From contig CAYURO010000014.1 in assembly GCA_964447285.1 (NCBI GenBank), forward strand, positions 43,841 through 107,840: DNA of 64,000 nucleotides. The letters run 5' to 3'. Below, one piece after another: positions 1-9,524 of this stretch. The position numbers and the translations under genes were made by a program. A model generated the notes under the pieces. That model saw only the letters and a list, made by a program, of their open reading frames with translations. It searched no databases and was not told the origin of the DNA. The DNA is from CAJBNH01 sp964447285. Its GTDB lineage: Bacteria; Myxococcota_A; UBA9042. Every line of letters starts with the position of its first letter. Position 1 is the stretch's first letter.

Positions 1-1
1 T

Positions 2-1594
2 GTCGCCAAGGTGCTGATCGACGGCAAGGAAGCCAAGGCGTGGCAAGGACCTGCAGGCAGCGAGCCATTCGCATTTGTCGGCAAGGGCACCCAGATCTGC
101 GTGCGCACCGAGGCACTGGCGATGGTCGACGCCCCCGCCGCCGCGATGGCCGTGCTGCGGAGCCTGCGGATGCAGCGAGGGCCTTGGTGGTACTCGTACC
201 GCTATGACACCGAAGGTCTCACCTTCAGTCGCCCGGGAGCCGATGAGGCCGTGTTCCAGCCGCGTTCTCCGGCGGGTGGCGCCGCACAGGGTTGGGCGCG
301 GGCGTGGCACGACTTCTCGCAGACGTTCGACGCCGTGTCGTACCAACTGAGCTTGGGGACGGCGCCCGTTCAGGGTGGCGTGGCCGAGCTGCTGATCGAC
401 GGCAAGCCTTACGTCGCTACGGAGGGCGGCCGTGTGCAAGCCGTGACGCCCGGCAAGCAGCTGGCTGTGCAGCTGCGGCTGGAGCAGCCGACGACCTTGG
501 ATCCGACCGCGGCCGTGGCGTTTTCGAAGGTCCGGGTGCACCAAAACGATGTGCAGACCGATGGCCCGTGGACGATCGCGAAGAAGAACTCCTGGGGCTT
601 CAGCGGCGGTATCTCGCCCGACGTCGACCTGCTGGCCCGCGGTCTGGACGTGACCCTGCGCCACGATTCCCCCGGCTGGTGGACCACGGGTGCGGTTGAG
701 GCGGTGCTGGAGGTCAAGGGCGCGCCGTTTGAGCGAGTCCGCGGTCAGGTGCGCACCGTGCTGCCCCATCCGTCGCTGCAAGTGCAGGTGATCGCGAATG
801 GAGAGGTCGCCCACACGGTTCTGGGCCAGAGCGACCTGCAGGCGTTCGACGTTCCTGCGATCGGCAACTGGCTGGCGGTGCGACTGGGCGTGTCGCAAGA
901 CCGCGAGATGTCGGATGCGGCCGAGGCGCAGGTTCGCAACGTCGAGTGGCTGCGTCAGGGTTGGTGGTCGGCGTACAGCCCGCGTGCTGCCGGCTTCCGC
1001 GACGACCGTCCGGCGCCGGGTGCCGTGCGCTTTGAACATTCGCGGGCCTGGGCGATGCTGGACCACGCGCCTCACGGCGCCGTCGTGGTGCACCGTGAGT
1101 TTGCGCAACCCCAGACGGGCGTTCGCTTTACGTACAGCTATGACCTGCCCCAAGGGCTGTACCGGGTGTTCGTGCTGCTGGACGGCAAGCCGGCGCGGTT
1201 GTTGGACGACATGGGAGAGGACGAGGTCGAGGTCGAGCTGACCGGCGAGTCTTTCACCGACTTGGGGTTGGCGTTTGTCGCCCGCGAAGACGCCCCCATC
1301 GTCGCGGAACACGGCTTTGCCGAGGCCGCGCAGATCGCGGTGCAGGGCAAGTCCGGCAAGTGGACGCCGTTCAAGGACGCTGCGGTGACCGCGCCGATGA
1401 TGCCGAACGACGCGGGGACGTTGGACATCTCGGACATCGCCTCGGACGCCACGGCAACCGCCGCCCAGCCCAGCGACCCCGGTGGCGGCGGCTGCACGGC
1501 CACCCCGCACTCGACACCGGCGACGGGTGGTCTGCTGCTGTTGGCGCTGCTGGGGCTGTGGGGTCTGACGCGACGGCGGACCGGACGGGCGTAG
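2..1594 (+). CDS. Exported MYXO-CTERM surface protein, 5' end outside the window
   Basis: The reading frame is open to the left edge, so this is the C-terminal 530 residues of a longer protein. The body is rich in beta-strand-like alternation (Val, Thr, Trp, Asp) with no catalytic motif I recognise. It repeats similar segments such as VLIDGKEAKAW, LLIDGKPYVAT and VLLDGKPARLL, which suggests repeated beta-sandwich domains. The last 40 residues have the MYXO-CTERM layout: a low-complexity Asp/Ala/Thr stretch, GGGGC, a hydrophobic helix (TGGLLLLALLGLWGL) and a basic end (TRRRTGRA). In Myxococcota such tails are sorting signals, processed at the Gly-Cys site and anchored at the cell surface. Surface location is therefore a good inference; function is unknown. 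It converges on the next gene with a 12-bp gap. Confidence 0.8.
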   Translation, partial: VAKVLIDGKEAKAWQGPAGSEPFAFVGKGTQICVRTEALAMVDAPAAAMAVLRSLRMQRGPWWYSYRYDTEGLTFSRPGADEAVFQPRSPAGGAAQGWARAWHDFSQTFDAVSYQLSLGTAPVQGGVAELLIDGKPYVATEGGRVQAVTPGKQLAVQLRLEQPTTLDPTAAVAFSKVRVHQNDVQTDGPWTIAKKNSWGFSGGISPDVDLLARGLDVTLRHDSPGWWTTGAVEAVLEVKGAPFERVRGQVRTVLPHPSLQVQVIANGEVAHTVLGQSDLQAFDVPAIGNWLAVRLGVSQDREMSDAAEAQVRNVEWLRQGWWSAYSPRAAGFRDDRPAPGAVRFEHSRAWAMLDHAPHGAVVVHREFAQPQTGVRFTYSYDLPQGLYRVFVLLDGKPARLLDDMGEDEVEVELTGESFTDLGLAFVAREDAPIVAEHGFAEAAQIAVQGKSGKWTPFKDAAVTAPMMPNDAGTLDISDIASDATATAAQPSDPGGGGCTATPHSTPATGGLLLLALLGLWGLTRRRTGRA

Positions 1595-1606
1595 CCGAAT
1601 ACCGAA

Positions 1607-2626
1607 TCAATTCAATGTGATCGTGGCCGGCAGGTCGATCTCGGTCAGCGCGCGCGACACTTTGACCGTCCCCGGCAAGCTGCCCTGCTGGGTGACGCTG
1701 AAGGTCGGCCCCTTGGCTTCCGAAGGGTACAGCGCCTCGAAGAACGCCAAATAGAATCCAATCTTCCACTCGATGCTGGCGTCAGCGACGAACAGTCGCG
1801 CCGTCCAGTCGTGTTCACCCGCGCCGACGAACGGCAGCATGTCCCACGCCAGAGCGACCTGAGCCGTGCTGGTGATCTTCGTCTTGACCGTCGCTGACTT
1901 TCCATCGACCGTCAGGGTGTCGATGCCCACCATGTCGCCGTTCTTCGACGGGATGTCGGCGTGTCCGTACAACCCGAATCCAGCCCCAATCGGCGCCGAC
2001 GAGAACGTGAACTGGCCCGTCTGCTGCTGGTTCAGGTCGATCGACTCGGGCAAGTACTGCCGCCAATACTGACCCGCGCGTTGCGTATACCAGGCGGTCG
2101 GTTGCGCCCATCGCCGCGTCACGGCAACGTAGTCCAGCTGCGTCTGCAGGCTGGCCAACACCTGAGAAGCCGCCGCGAGTGCATAATCAAGGCGTCGAAC
2201 CTGCCCCAGATCGTCCAGCGTGCAATACGACGCAACCGCCAGGTCGCCGTTCGCCAGCAGGAACACCCGATCTCCCAACGGGTTGATGCCACCGGCAAAG
2301 GGCTGCGCCGGCACCGGCGGGGGAGCGGACGGGTCTACAGCGGCTGCAGCGGCAGGGTCCCAATACGCTGCCTGATAACCGGCGGCCTTCAAGGCAGCAG
2401 CATAGGCAGGGAGCAGCGCAGGGTCGGCGGCCGCCGCAACCAAGACCACAGAGCGGTAACCACCGGTCGGCGAGCAGGGTCCGGGGTCGACCGTCATCGT
2501 TCCGTCACTGGCCAAGTCGCCGGTGTAGACGTCACTGTTTGTGTAGGAGGGCGGCGTTGATGCCGTGGACGAGCAACCCGTCGCCAGAGCCGCGCCCGCC
2601 AGCGCGAGAAAGAATAGGCCTCGCAT
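1607..2626 (-). CDS. Lipoprotein of unknown function, 339 aa
   Basis: The ATG at 2626 begins a clean lipoprotein signal peptide (MRGLFFLALAGAALATGC, lipobox ATGC, acylated Cys18); the frame upstream of it has no signal character. The mature protein is Ala/Pro-rich near the N-terminus. It has one segment that may fold as alpha/beta (YRSVVLVAAAADPALLPAYA, AALKAAGYQAAYW) and two Cys residues in the first 150 residues. The C-terminal third is beta-rich (TFSVTQQGSLPGTVKVSR). I recognise no family. It is probably anchored in the inner or outer membrane and faces the periplasm. Confidence 0.75.
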   Translation of the reverse strand: MRGLFFLALAGAALATGCSSTASTPPSYTNSDVYTGDLASDGTMTVDPGPCSPTGGYRSVVLVAAAADPALLPAYAAALKAAGYQAAYWDPAAAAAVDPSAPPPVPAQPFAGGINPLGDRVFLLANGDLAVASYCTLDDLGQVRRLDYALAAASQVLASLQTQLDYVAVTRRWAQPTAWYTQRAGQYWRQYLPESIDLNQQQTGQFTFSSAPIGAGFGLYGHADIPSKNGDMVGIDTLTVDGKSATVKTKITSTAQVALAWDMLPFVGAGEHDWTARLFVADASIEWKIGFYLAFFEALYPSEAKGPTFSVTQQGSLPGTVKVSRALTEIDLPATITLN

Positions 2627-2851
2627 GTTCACTACCTCGTCGGGGGGATTCGGGTTCCGGGCCGAAAGGTTCCTACCGCAACCGGGCCCCGCAGTCCAGC
2701 GAAGCGCCGGGTCTGGCGGTGACTCTTCTCCCTTCGCTCCACATGGCCAGCGCCCCACCGTGCAATCGAGCCTTGCGGCACCGCGCCGGGAGCGGTAGCG
2801 TGCCCGACATCGACCATGGCCGGGAGAGCCCGCCCCGCCCGGAGGAAATCC

Positions 2852-3640
2852 ATGCAGCTACACCTGATCCGCGTTCTTGCCGTCGCCGGCCTGCTGACCG
2901 CCTGCGCGTCCGAAGACCCCGTTCCGGCCAAGACGGTCCAGACGTTCTGCGCCGCGAAAGCCGCCGCAGAATGCCAGGTTGCAGCCCGCTGCGGCACCGA
3001 CGTGACGGCCTGCACCACCCAACGCCAGACCTTGTGCGAGACTGCCGCGGCCGACGCCGCATCGTTCGGGCGCGTGTTCTCGGCCACCCAGTCCGAAGCG
3101 TGCGTCGCCAAGGTGAAGGCCCTGTACGTCAAGGTCACGCCGATCACGCCAACGGAGCAGGCGGCCGTGGCAGACGCTTGCGAGCGCGTCATGGCAGGCA
3201 CGGTCAAGGCGCTGGAGGCCTGCCCTGCTGGCACGTATCAGTGCTCCGGAAAGTTGATTTGCGACAAGGGATTCTGTGGCACGCCCACCGCCAAGGCCAG
3301 CGGCCAGCCCTGCGCCAACCCTGGCGACATCTGCGGGGCCGCCTTTCACTGCGCCGCCAACGCGTCGGGTCTGCCGATCTGCCAGGCCAACGTCGTGAAG
3401 GGCCAGCCCTGCAGCGCCACTGGACAGGCGACGGGACCCGGACCGTGCTTGTCCACGTTGCGCTGCGACACCACCGGCACCTGCACCGACCGCATCGCCT
3501 CTGGCGGCGACTGCACGCCGGGCGCCGACGAGTGCGTAGCAACCGCGCCGTACTGCCACCCGACACTGAAGAAGTGTACGGCCGGCATCACGTTCAGCGC
3601 GATGGAGACCGAGGCTTGCAAGCCTTACTCCGGCACCTGA
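2852..3640 (+). CDS. Cys-rich lipoprotein, 262 aa
   Basis: The start is the ATG at 2852, preceded by GGAGGAAATCC, a strong ribosome binding site. The signal peptide is MQLHLIRVLAVAGLLTAC with lipobox LTAC. The N-terminal half carries spaced Cys pairs (FCAAKAAAECQVAARC, then CTTQRQTLC). The C-terminal half has short repeats of the form PCxxPGDxC, HCAANASGLPxC, RCDTTGTC and YCHPTLKKC. This is the disulfide-rich repeat style common in Myxococcota lipoproteins and probably matures in the periplasm or at the cell surface. No enzymatic motif is visible. It is divergent from the lipoprotein at 1607-2626 across a 225-bp gap. Confidence 0.75.
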   Translation: MQLHLIRVLAVAGLLTACASEDPVPAKTVQTFCAAKAAAECQVAARCGTDVTACTTQRQTLCETAAADAASFGRVFSATQSEACVAKVKALYVKVTPITPTEQAAVADACERVMAGTVKALEACPAGTYQCSGKLICDKGFCGTPTAKASGQPCANPGDICGAAFHCAANASGLPICQANVVKGQPCSATGQATGPGPCLSTLRCDTTGTCTDRIASGGDCTPGADECVATAPYCHPTLKKCTAGITFSAMETEACKPYSGT

Positions 3641-3773
3641 ACCTTGCCTCGGGAATTGCGGACGCTGACCTGATGCTGCAGTAGCCCCGCGCGACGTCGT
3701 GTGGCTGGGTCCGAACCGGCAGTAGTGCCGCTGTCGCCCGTGCCGCCGCGGAAGCTCGCAACGCGCCGGACGA

Positions 3774-5054
3774 TCAATACGGCTTGACGCCGACCATGTT
3801 GCCGCCCGGCCCGTAGTCGCAGACCCAGACCAAGCCGCCCCACCCCAGCCCGCCGATGCTGGGGCAGCTGGCCAGACCGCAGCCGACCTCCAACGTCGTG
3901 CTCCAGACCAGCTGCGTGTAGTGCCCGCACATCTGGTTGGCGTCGCAAGTGTTCGTGTCGTAATGGTAAAAGGCGACCTCACTGGCCCACATGTCCGTGA
4001 CCTGATCGACCGTCAGCATGGTCGACGACGCCGCCATGTTCTCGCCGACGTAATACGGGTGACCCAAGCTGCGGTCGGGATTGTGCTGCCACTTGCATTG
4101 GTTGGCCCACGCCTGCGCGGTGACGGCCAGCGCGGCGTTCCACGTCAGCGGGGGCAGGGGCAAGGCGGGGGCAGGTTTCGCGTTGGCCCGTACGAAGTTG
4201 TGCCGGTCCACGATGCCACACAGTTGCGCGCCGGGTGTCGCGTCGCCGAGATGACTGCACTGTCCGGTCAGCGGTGCGCACTGGTCGACCGTGCAGGCGT
4301 CCCCATCGTCACAGCTTTTCGCGTTGCTGCCCAAGCACTTGCCCCCCTGACACTGGTCCGTCTGGGTGCACGCGTTGCCGTCGTCGCAGGTCGCGGCGTC
4401 GTTGGCGGTGTGGACGCAGCCGCTGGTTGGGTCACAGGAGTCGCTGGTACACGGCAGCTGGTCATCGCACGGGATCGCCGAGCCCAAGCACTTGCTGTTC
4501 GCGCACTTGTCGTCGGCCGTGCAGGCATCGCCGTCGCTGCACGCAACGGCATTTGGGACGAACAGGCACCCGGTCGCGGGGGCACAGGCGTCGTCGGTGC
4601 AAGGGTTGCCGTCGTCGCATGGCGTGGCGATCCCCTGACAAGCACCGAACTTGCAAGTGTCGCCGTCGGTGCAGGCGTCACTGTCGCTGCAGGGGAGCGT
4701 GTTGGCGGGGGCGGTACAGCCAATCGCCGGGTCGCAGCCGTCGTCCGTACACGGGTTGCCGTCGTCGCACACGCGCGCACTGCTCGCGCACTGGCCGTTC
4801 TGGCAGGCGGGTACCAAGCACGCGTCGCCGGTGGCGCACTCGGTGGCAAGCGTGCACTCCGGCGCGGTGTCGATGGGCGCCGCGTCTTCCGACGTCTCAG
4901 GCTCCCCGACGTCCGAACTGACCGCGACGTCGGTGCCGGTCGATTCTTCTTGCATGTCGGGAAACTCGACCTGTGGGCTTGCCGCCTGGCTGCAGCCCCA
5001 AACGGCCAGCGGCCACGCCACCCAGAGTCCCCTCGTCCAGCTGCGTTTGCCCAT
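3774..5054 (-). CDS. CAP/SCP-domain lipoprotein with Cys-rich repeats, 426 aa
   Basis: The ATG at 5054 gives a lipoprotein signal (MGKRSWTRGLWVAWPLAVWGC, lipobox VWGC). After an acidic linker, residues about 65-270 hold an array of alternating Cys repeats of the types CDDGNPCTDDGCDPAIGC and CSDGDACTADDKC. The C-terminal ~150 residues are a CAP domain (CRISP/antigen 5/PR-1, SCP-like): HNFVRANAKPAP, LTWNAALAVTAQAWANQC, LGHPYYVGENMA, CGHYTQLVWSTTLEVGCGLA and WVCDYGPGGNMVGVKPY. The HNxxR, GEN, GHYTQ and CxYxPxGN signatures are all present. CAP domains bind sterols, lipids or proteins and usually have no enzyme activity. Surface exposure through the repeat stalk is likely. Confidence 0.9.
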   Translation of the reverse strand: MGKRSWTRGLWVAWPLAVWGCSQAASPQVEFPDMQEESTGTDVAVSSDVGEPETSEDAAPIDTAPECTLATECATGDACLVPACQNGQCASSARVCDDGNPCTDDGCDPAIGCTAPANTLPCSDSDACTDGDTCKFGACQGIATPCDDGNPCTDDACAPATGCLFVPNAVACSDGDACTADDKCANSKCLGSAIPCDDQLPCTSDSCDPTSGCVHTANDAATCDDGNACTQTDQCQGGKCLGSNAKSCDDGDACTVDQCAPLTGQCSHLGDATPGAQLCGIVDRHNFVRANAKPAPALPLPPLTWNAALAVTAQAWANQCKWQHNPDRSLGHPYYVGENMAASSTMLTVDQVTDMWASEVAFYHYDTNTCDANQMCGHYTQLVWSTTLEVGCGLASCPSIGGLGWGGLVWVCDYGPGGNMVGVKPY

Positions 5055-5126
5055 GTCCACAGTCCCCCCTGAGGAACCGTGAGTCGCCCGAGAGCGGCGT
5101 TGTGTCAACATCCGACGCCAGAATCG

Positions 5127-8100
5127 CTAGATGCTCGACACATTTGCGCCCGTCGCCGACGGCTCCTGAACCTTTGGCTGCTTCGCCCCCGGCAGGTACC
5201 GAAAGATCGACAGTCGACGCGCGGGGTTGCCCTGCCCTTCGCCAGTGGTCGTGCCGTGTCCGCCCTTGCCGCCTGCCTTGCGCCGCTTCCAGTCCTCGTG
5301 GATCTCAAAGGCGAAGTGGTCCAACACCTCCGGATCCACCGGGTCGCCGTTCAACGAGAGCGTCAACGACTTCAGCCCTTCCTGTTCTGCGACGTGAAAG
5401 AACTGCGACTCCGCGATCTTGTTGGGCATGCACTCCAGCGGCCCGACGCTGACCACGCCGTCGATGTGCCCGCGCTGCCACTCGTAGACGGGACCGCCCA
5501 GCGTCAGCACCGACTCGACCTCCAGCTTCTGTCGCAGCCAGGGCTTCGCCGCTTCCAGCGAGTCCTGCACCGTCATCCGTGTGGGCCACCCGAGCTCGTC
5601 CGCCATCGCCTCGTACAAGGTCTTTTGGACCATCTGCTGCACAAGGGTCGTCGCCTTGTCTCCCAGGCTCTTGGTGCGGCCCTCGACCGCGTTCATGTAG
5701 TCGCAGTACTCGACCCACTCGTAGAAGGGAGCGAAACGACTGCGGATGCCGCGCTCCTCCAGTCGGTCGATCACGAAGTCGTTGGCAAACGGGTCGCAGC
5801 GCACGTAGATCTCGCCCACCACCAACACCGACGGAATCTCGCGGTCGTCCTTGATGGCCGCGTACTCGCGGGCCGCGCCGACCAGCACCTCGGTCACGCC
5901 GTAGAGTCGACCACTTGCGACCTCCAGCAGTGCCTCGCCCAAGCCCAGCCCCGACTTGCCGGCCGCTTTCAGGGCCGCGTGCAGCTCCGCCTGACGCCTC
6001 GTGTAGATCTCCTGCGCTGCGCCCTTGCAGGTCTCGACCGGCCGCGCGTCGTACATGCCCTCGAGCAACAGGTCTATCGCCATCAGACCGGCGAACGCAA
6101 GGGTCGCAAACCCCGCGGGAACACCCTTGAAATACCCCTCGGCCGACGGCGTCCAGACGCGCACCCGGTCTTGCCACCCCAGCTTCTCCAGCGTGATCTT
6201 GTGCAGGGTGTTGTAGACGCCAAAACGGCAAGGCCCCGCCGAATTGGGCATGAAGAACGAGAACTTCTCGTCGGTGTCGCGCGACTCCTCCAGACGCCCC
6301 AGCAGGCTGCCCAGCGTCAGCGTCATCGGCACGCACTCCTTGCCCGACGTGTAGCGGCGACCCAGACGCAGCGCATCCCGGTCGGTGGGCGGAAGTGCCT
6401 CTGCGGGAACGCCAATTCCGTTCAGGCACGCCGCCAGCGCACCGGCCCCCGGCCCCATGCGCGGGATCAGCACGGTCGCCTTTTCGCGCACCACGTCGAG
6501 CATCTGCTGCCGGTCCGCTTCGATGGCGTCCAGCCTGCCGCCCGCCCCCGCCGTGCCGCCCGTCGCCAAGTCCTCGTTGACGCAGTGCAGGAACGCCTCG
6601 ATGCGCGTGCGGGTGCCGGCGTCGCCTGAGTGGCCGTCGGTCTCGATGATGGCGAACGGCTTGCCCTCCATCAGATAGGCGAAGAAGTGCAGCGTGAAGC
6701 TGTCGGGCCCGCACGAGTAGTTGCTGCAGTACAGCGCGTACTGGCCCTGTGTGCGCCGAACCTGATGGGCCGCCCGCAGGTTGCGCTGTCCGTACCCCCA
6801 GAACATGTCCTGGAACACCGGCACGTCGTCGGCGACCGGATAGCAGTCGACCGGGATGGCAATCGCCCCCTGCTCGCGCAAGATCGCGGGAACATTCGAG
6901 TTCAGCACCGTGTTGTGGATGGTGTACGAGCGCCCCAGCACCACCACGGGCGTCAGGTGCTTCTCCTCGCAGAACGCAAGCGCCCGCAGCCCAAGCGCCA
7001 GACACTCGGCGTCAAAGATGCGCTGCGCCTCCAGCGCTACCGTATGCGCCTTGCGCCAAGCCTTGCCGCGCACGCCCAGCTCTTTGGCCAGCCGCTCACA
7101 ACTCGCCAGAAACGCCGTGCTTTCCAGATTACCTGCGCCGATCTCGATCACCGGCGACAGCTGCCTGGGCGCAGTCGAGCCCGCCATGTCCCAGCGCAGC
7201 ATGTCGGGCGCCGCCTGCACGATGGGGCACACGACCGAGTTCGTCTCGTTGCCCACCCGGGGCAGGTCGCGCAGCATCGGCAGGAACAGCCAGTCCGCTC
7301 CGCCGCTGGCCATGTCGGTCGCAAGTCCGTGAAATTGCTGCATCGGAGCACAGAACGGCACATGCGCGTCCTCGATGCCCCGCTTCAGCATCGCCTGCGT
7401 CGCGCCCAGCCGCACCTGCAGGTCAAACCCGAGCGCGTGCAGATAGGTGGCAAAGAACGGCAGCAGGCCCTTGAGCTGGAACTCGTCGGTCATCGCGATG
7501 GTCGGAAGTCCGCGCGGCGCCGAAAGATTCGCCACCAGTTGCTCGGTCAACTCCCTGCGCTCGCGAAACGGGTCGGGCGAGCGGTCGGGCAGCTTCTTGC
7601 GCCGCGTGCCCTTGTCGTACAGCGAACAGCCGCCGCCCCAGGTGAAGCGGGCGCGCTTGTCGTCGACCACCGTCGAGAGCCGGTCGATGCGGCACTTGTT
7701 GCCGGCGCCGCCGCAGCCCTGGGTGCTGTTGCAGACAAACGTGTCCTTGCCCTCGACCCGCGCGGACAGGAACCGTTCGGGATCCATGGGTTCAGCGTCG
7801 AGCGCGACGTAGCGCACGGTCAGCAGCGCGATGCCCAGCGCGCCGGTGGTGCCGGGGTCGGGCGGAATGATCACCTCGCACCCGGTCTGGCGCGCAACGG
7901 CGGCGGCCAGCGCGTCGGCGGCGAACGGCATGCCCTGGCAAAACACCACCTGACCGACGGATCGGCTGCCCTTCACACGGTTCAGGTAGTTCTGCACGAT
8001 CGAGTCGTAGATGCCCGCGACGATGGCCGGCCGCTCGACGCCCGCCGCCACCGCCTCGTCGATGATCTCGGCCATGAAGACGCTGCAGTGCTGACCCAGC

Positions 8101-9524
8101 GAAACCCCGGATTCCGCATCGAGTCCCACCTGCCCCAGCTGCACGATGTCGTCGATGCCCTGGAACTTGCGACCCTGCTCCTCGATGAACGAGCCCGTGC
8201 CGGCGCTGCACGCCTCGTTCATGGCGGCGTCGATCACGCGACCACCGGAAAGCCGAATGTACTTCGCGTCCTGGCCACCGATCTCGAAGATCGTGTCCAC
8301 GCGCGGGTCGAAGTGCACGGCGCCCTCGGCGTGCGCCGCGATCTCGTTCAGGACGTAGACCTGGTTCGCTCCATAGCAGCTCGACAGCAGCGAACCCACG
8401 ATTTCTCTTCCGCTTCCCGTCGCCCCCATCGCCACGACCGGCAGGTGCCCGGCGGGGCCGTCGCGAAACTGCTGCATCAGGCTCTGCGCCGCGCCGACGG
8501 GGTTGCCTCCCGTGCGCAGATAGCCCTTCCACACCGTCTCGCGCGTGACCACGTCCAGCGCCACCGTCTTGGAGCCGGTCGAGCCGATGTCGAACCCCAG
8601 CACCAGCGTGCGCCCCAGGCCGACCTCGGGCATGACTTCCGGCGGCATCCGCTTGACCTTGGCCAGCGCCGCGTGCAGCCCCGGCACCCGCTCGAGCGTG
8701 TCGTGCACCTGCGGCGCCAGCACGTCGTTCAGCGCAGGCAGCCGCGCCTGCCGTTCGGCCGCCAGCACCGCCGCGCCCAGGGCCTCGACGAACACGGCCT
8801 CTTCGGGGTCCAGGTCCAGCAGCTCCATGTCCCGCCGTTCCAGGAACTTGCGAAAGTGCGCGCGCACGCGGGGAGAGCGCGCCACGCCCCCCAACAGCGC
8901 CACGCGAGGCGGAGAAAGACGTGGCTTGACCAACACTTGCACGTTCTCGCACACGGCGTCGAACAGACCCGCCAGGATGCGCGCGCGGCTCTCGCCCTTG
9001 TTGGCCAGGTGCGTCATGTCGGTCTTGAGGATGACCGGGCAGCGGCCCGAAAGCGGCGCCGGATCCGCGACATCCGCGCACAGGTCGGTCGCCTGCTCGA
9101 TCGTCAGGTCAAACCGCTCGACGAGTTGGCGCAGGAAGTTGCCCGTGCCCTGCGAACACCGCGAATTCTCGCGAAACACGTGGTGGCCGCCCTCGCGCAG
9201 CTCGAGGACCGAGAAGCCGTGGCTGCCGATGGACACGAGCGTCGCCGGCTCGTCGCCACACAGGTGCTGAAAGCCCAGGACCTGCGCCTGCTTGACGGGC
9301 ACCCGCTGCAAGGTCGTCTGGCGACTCAGGCGCCCCGTCACGGCCGCGCCGTCCAGCTTCTCCCACCCCCACGACGCGAGCTTCTGCACCAGGACCGCAT
9401 CGGGCTCCTTGTGGTGCTCGGCAGTCCAGCGCCGCGTCCAGTGCAGCCGGTCGCCCTTCTGCTCCAGCTCGACGAGCTTGACGCTCTCGGCGCCGATGTC
9501 GATCCCCAGGAAACACTTGGACAT
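5127..9524 (-). CDS. Double CoA-dehydratase activase (BadF/BcrA-type ATPase x2) fused to a DUF2229/HgdB-like dehydratase region, 1465 aa
   Basis: The ATG at 9524 has GAGG eight bases upstream; a TTG six bases earlier is less likely. Two ASKHA ATPase domains lie in tandem. Domain 1 (about 5-260) has GIDIGAES and SRCSQGTGN. Domain 2 (about 306-600) has GFDIGSTGSKT, FEIGGQDAKYI and NEACSAGTGSF. Each has two Cys placed like the [4Fe-4S] ligands of 2-hydroxyglutaryl-CoA dehydratase activator (Cys123/Cys162 and Cys439/Cys480). The remaining ~850 residues resemble DUF2229/HgdB-type iron-sulfur subunits (VPFCAPMQQFHGL, YCSNYSCGPDSF, CVPMTLTLGSLLGRL). This is the large COG1924/COG3580 architecture known from anaerobes and deltaproteobacteria. 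ATP-driven low-potential electron transfer is expected; the partner substrate is unknown. Confidence 0.85.
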   Translation of the reverse strand: MSKCFLGIDIGAESVKLVELEQKGDRLHWTRRWTAEHHKEPDAVLVQKLASWGWEKLDGAAVTGRLSRQTTLQRVPVKQAQVLGFQHLCGDEPATLVSIGSHGFSVLELREGGHHVFRENSRCSQGTGNFLRQLVERFDLTIEQATDLCADVADPAPLSGRCPVILKTDMTHLANKGESRARILAGLFDAVCENVQVLVKPRLSPPRVALLGGVARSPRVRAHFRKFLERRDMELLDLDPEEAVFVEALGAAVLAAERQARLPALNDVLAPQVHDTLERVPGLHAALAKVKRMPPEVMPEVGLGRTLVLGFDIGSTGSKTVALDVVTRETVWKGYLRTGGNPVGAAQSLMQQFRDGPAGHLPVVAMGATGSGREIVGSLLSSCYGANQVYVLNEIAAHAEGAVHFDPRVDTIFEIGGQDAKYIRLSGGRVIDAAMNEACSAGTGSFIEEQGRKFQGIDDIVQLGQVGLDAESGVSLGQHCSVFMAEIIDEAVAAGVERPAIVAGIYDSIVQNYLNRVKGSRSVGQVVFCQGMPFAADALAAAVARQTGCEVIIPPDPGTTGALGIALLTVRYVALDAEPMDPERFLSARVEGKDTFVCNSTQGCGGAGNKCRIDRLSTVVDDKRARFTWGGGCSLYDKGTRRKKLPDRSPDPFRERRELTEQLVANLSAPRGLPTIAMTDEFQLKGLLPFFATYLHALGFDLQVRLGATQAMLKRGIEDAHVPFCAPMQQFHGLATDMASGGADWLFLPMLRDLPRVGNETNSVVCPIVQAAPDMLRWDMAGSTAPRQLSPVIEIGAGNLESTAFLASCERLAKELGVRGKAWRKAHTVALEAQRIFDAECLALGLRALAFCEEKHLTPVVVLGRSYTIHNTVLNSNVPAILREQGAIAIPVDCYPVADDVPVFQDMFWGYGQRNLRAAHQVRRTQGQYALYCSNYSCGPDSFTLHFFAYLMEGKPFAIIETDGHSGDAGTRTRIEAFLHCVNEDLATGGTAGAGGRLDAIEADRQQMLDVVREKATVLIPRMGPGAGALAACLNGIGVPAEALPPTDRDALRLGRRYTSGKECVPMTLTLGSLLGRLEESRDTDEKFSFFMPNSAGPCRFGVYNTLHKITLEKLGWQDRVRVWTPSAEGYFKGVPAGFATLAFAGLMAIDLLLEGMYDARPVETCKGAAQEIYTRRQAELHAALKAAGKSGLGLGEALLEVASGRLYGVTEVLVGAAREYAAIKDDREIPSVLVVGEIYVRCDPFANDFVIDRLEERGIRSRFAPFYEWVEYCDYMNAVEGRTKSLGDKATTLVQQMVQKTLYEAMADELGWPTRMTVQDSLEAAKPWLRQKLEVESVLTLGGPVYEWQRGHIDGVVSVGPLECMPNKIAESQFFHVAEQEGLKSLTLSLNGDPVDPEVLDHFAFEIHEDWKRRKAGGKGGHGTTTGEGQGNPARRLSIFRYLPGAKQPKVQEPSATGANVSSI

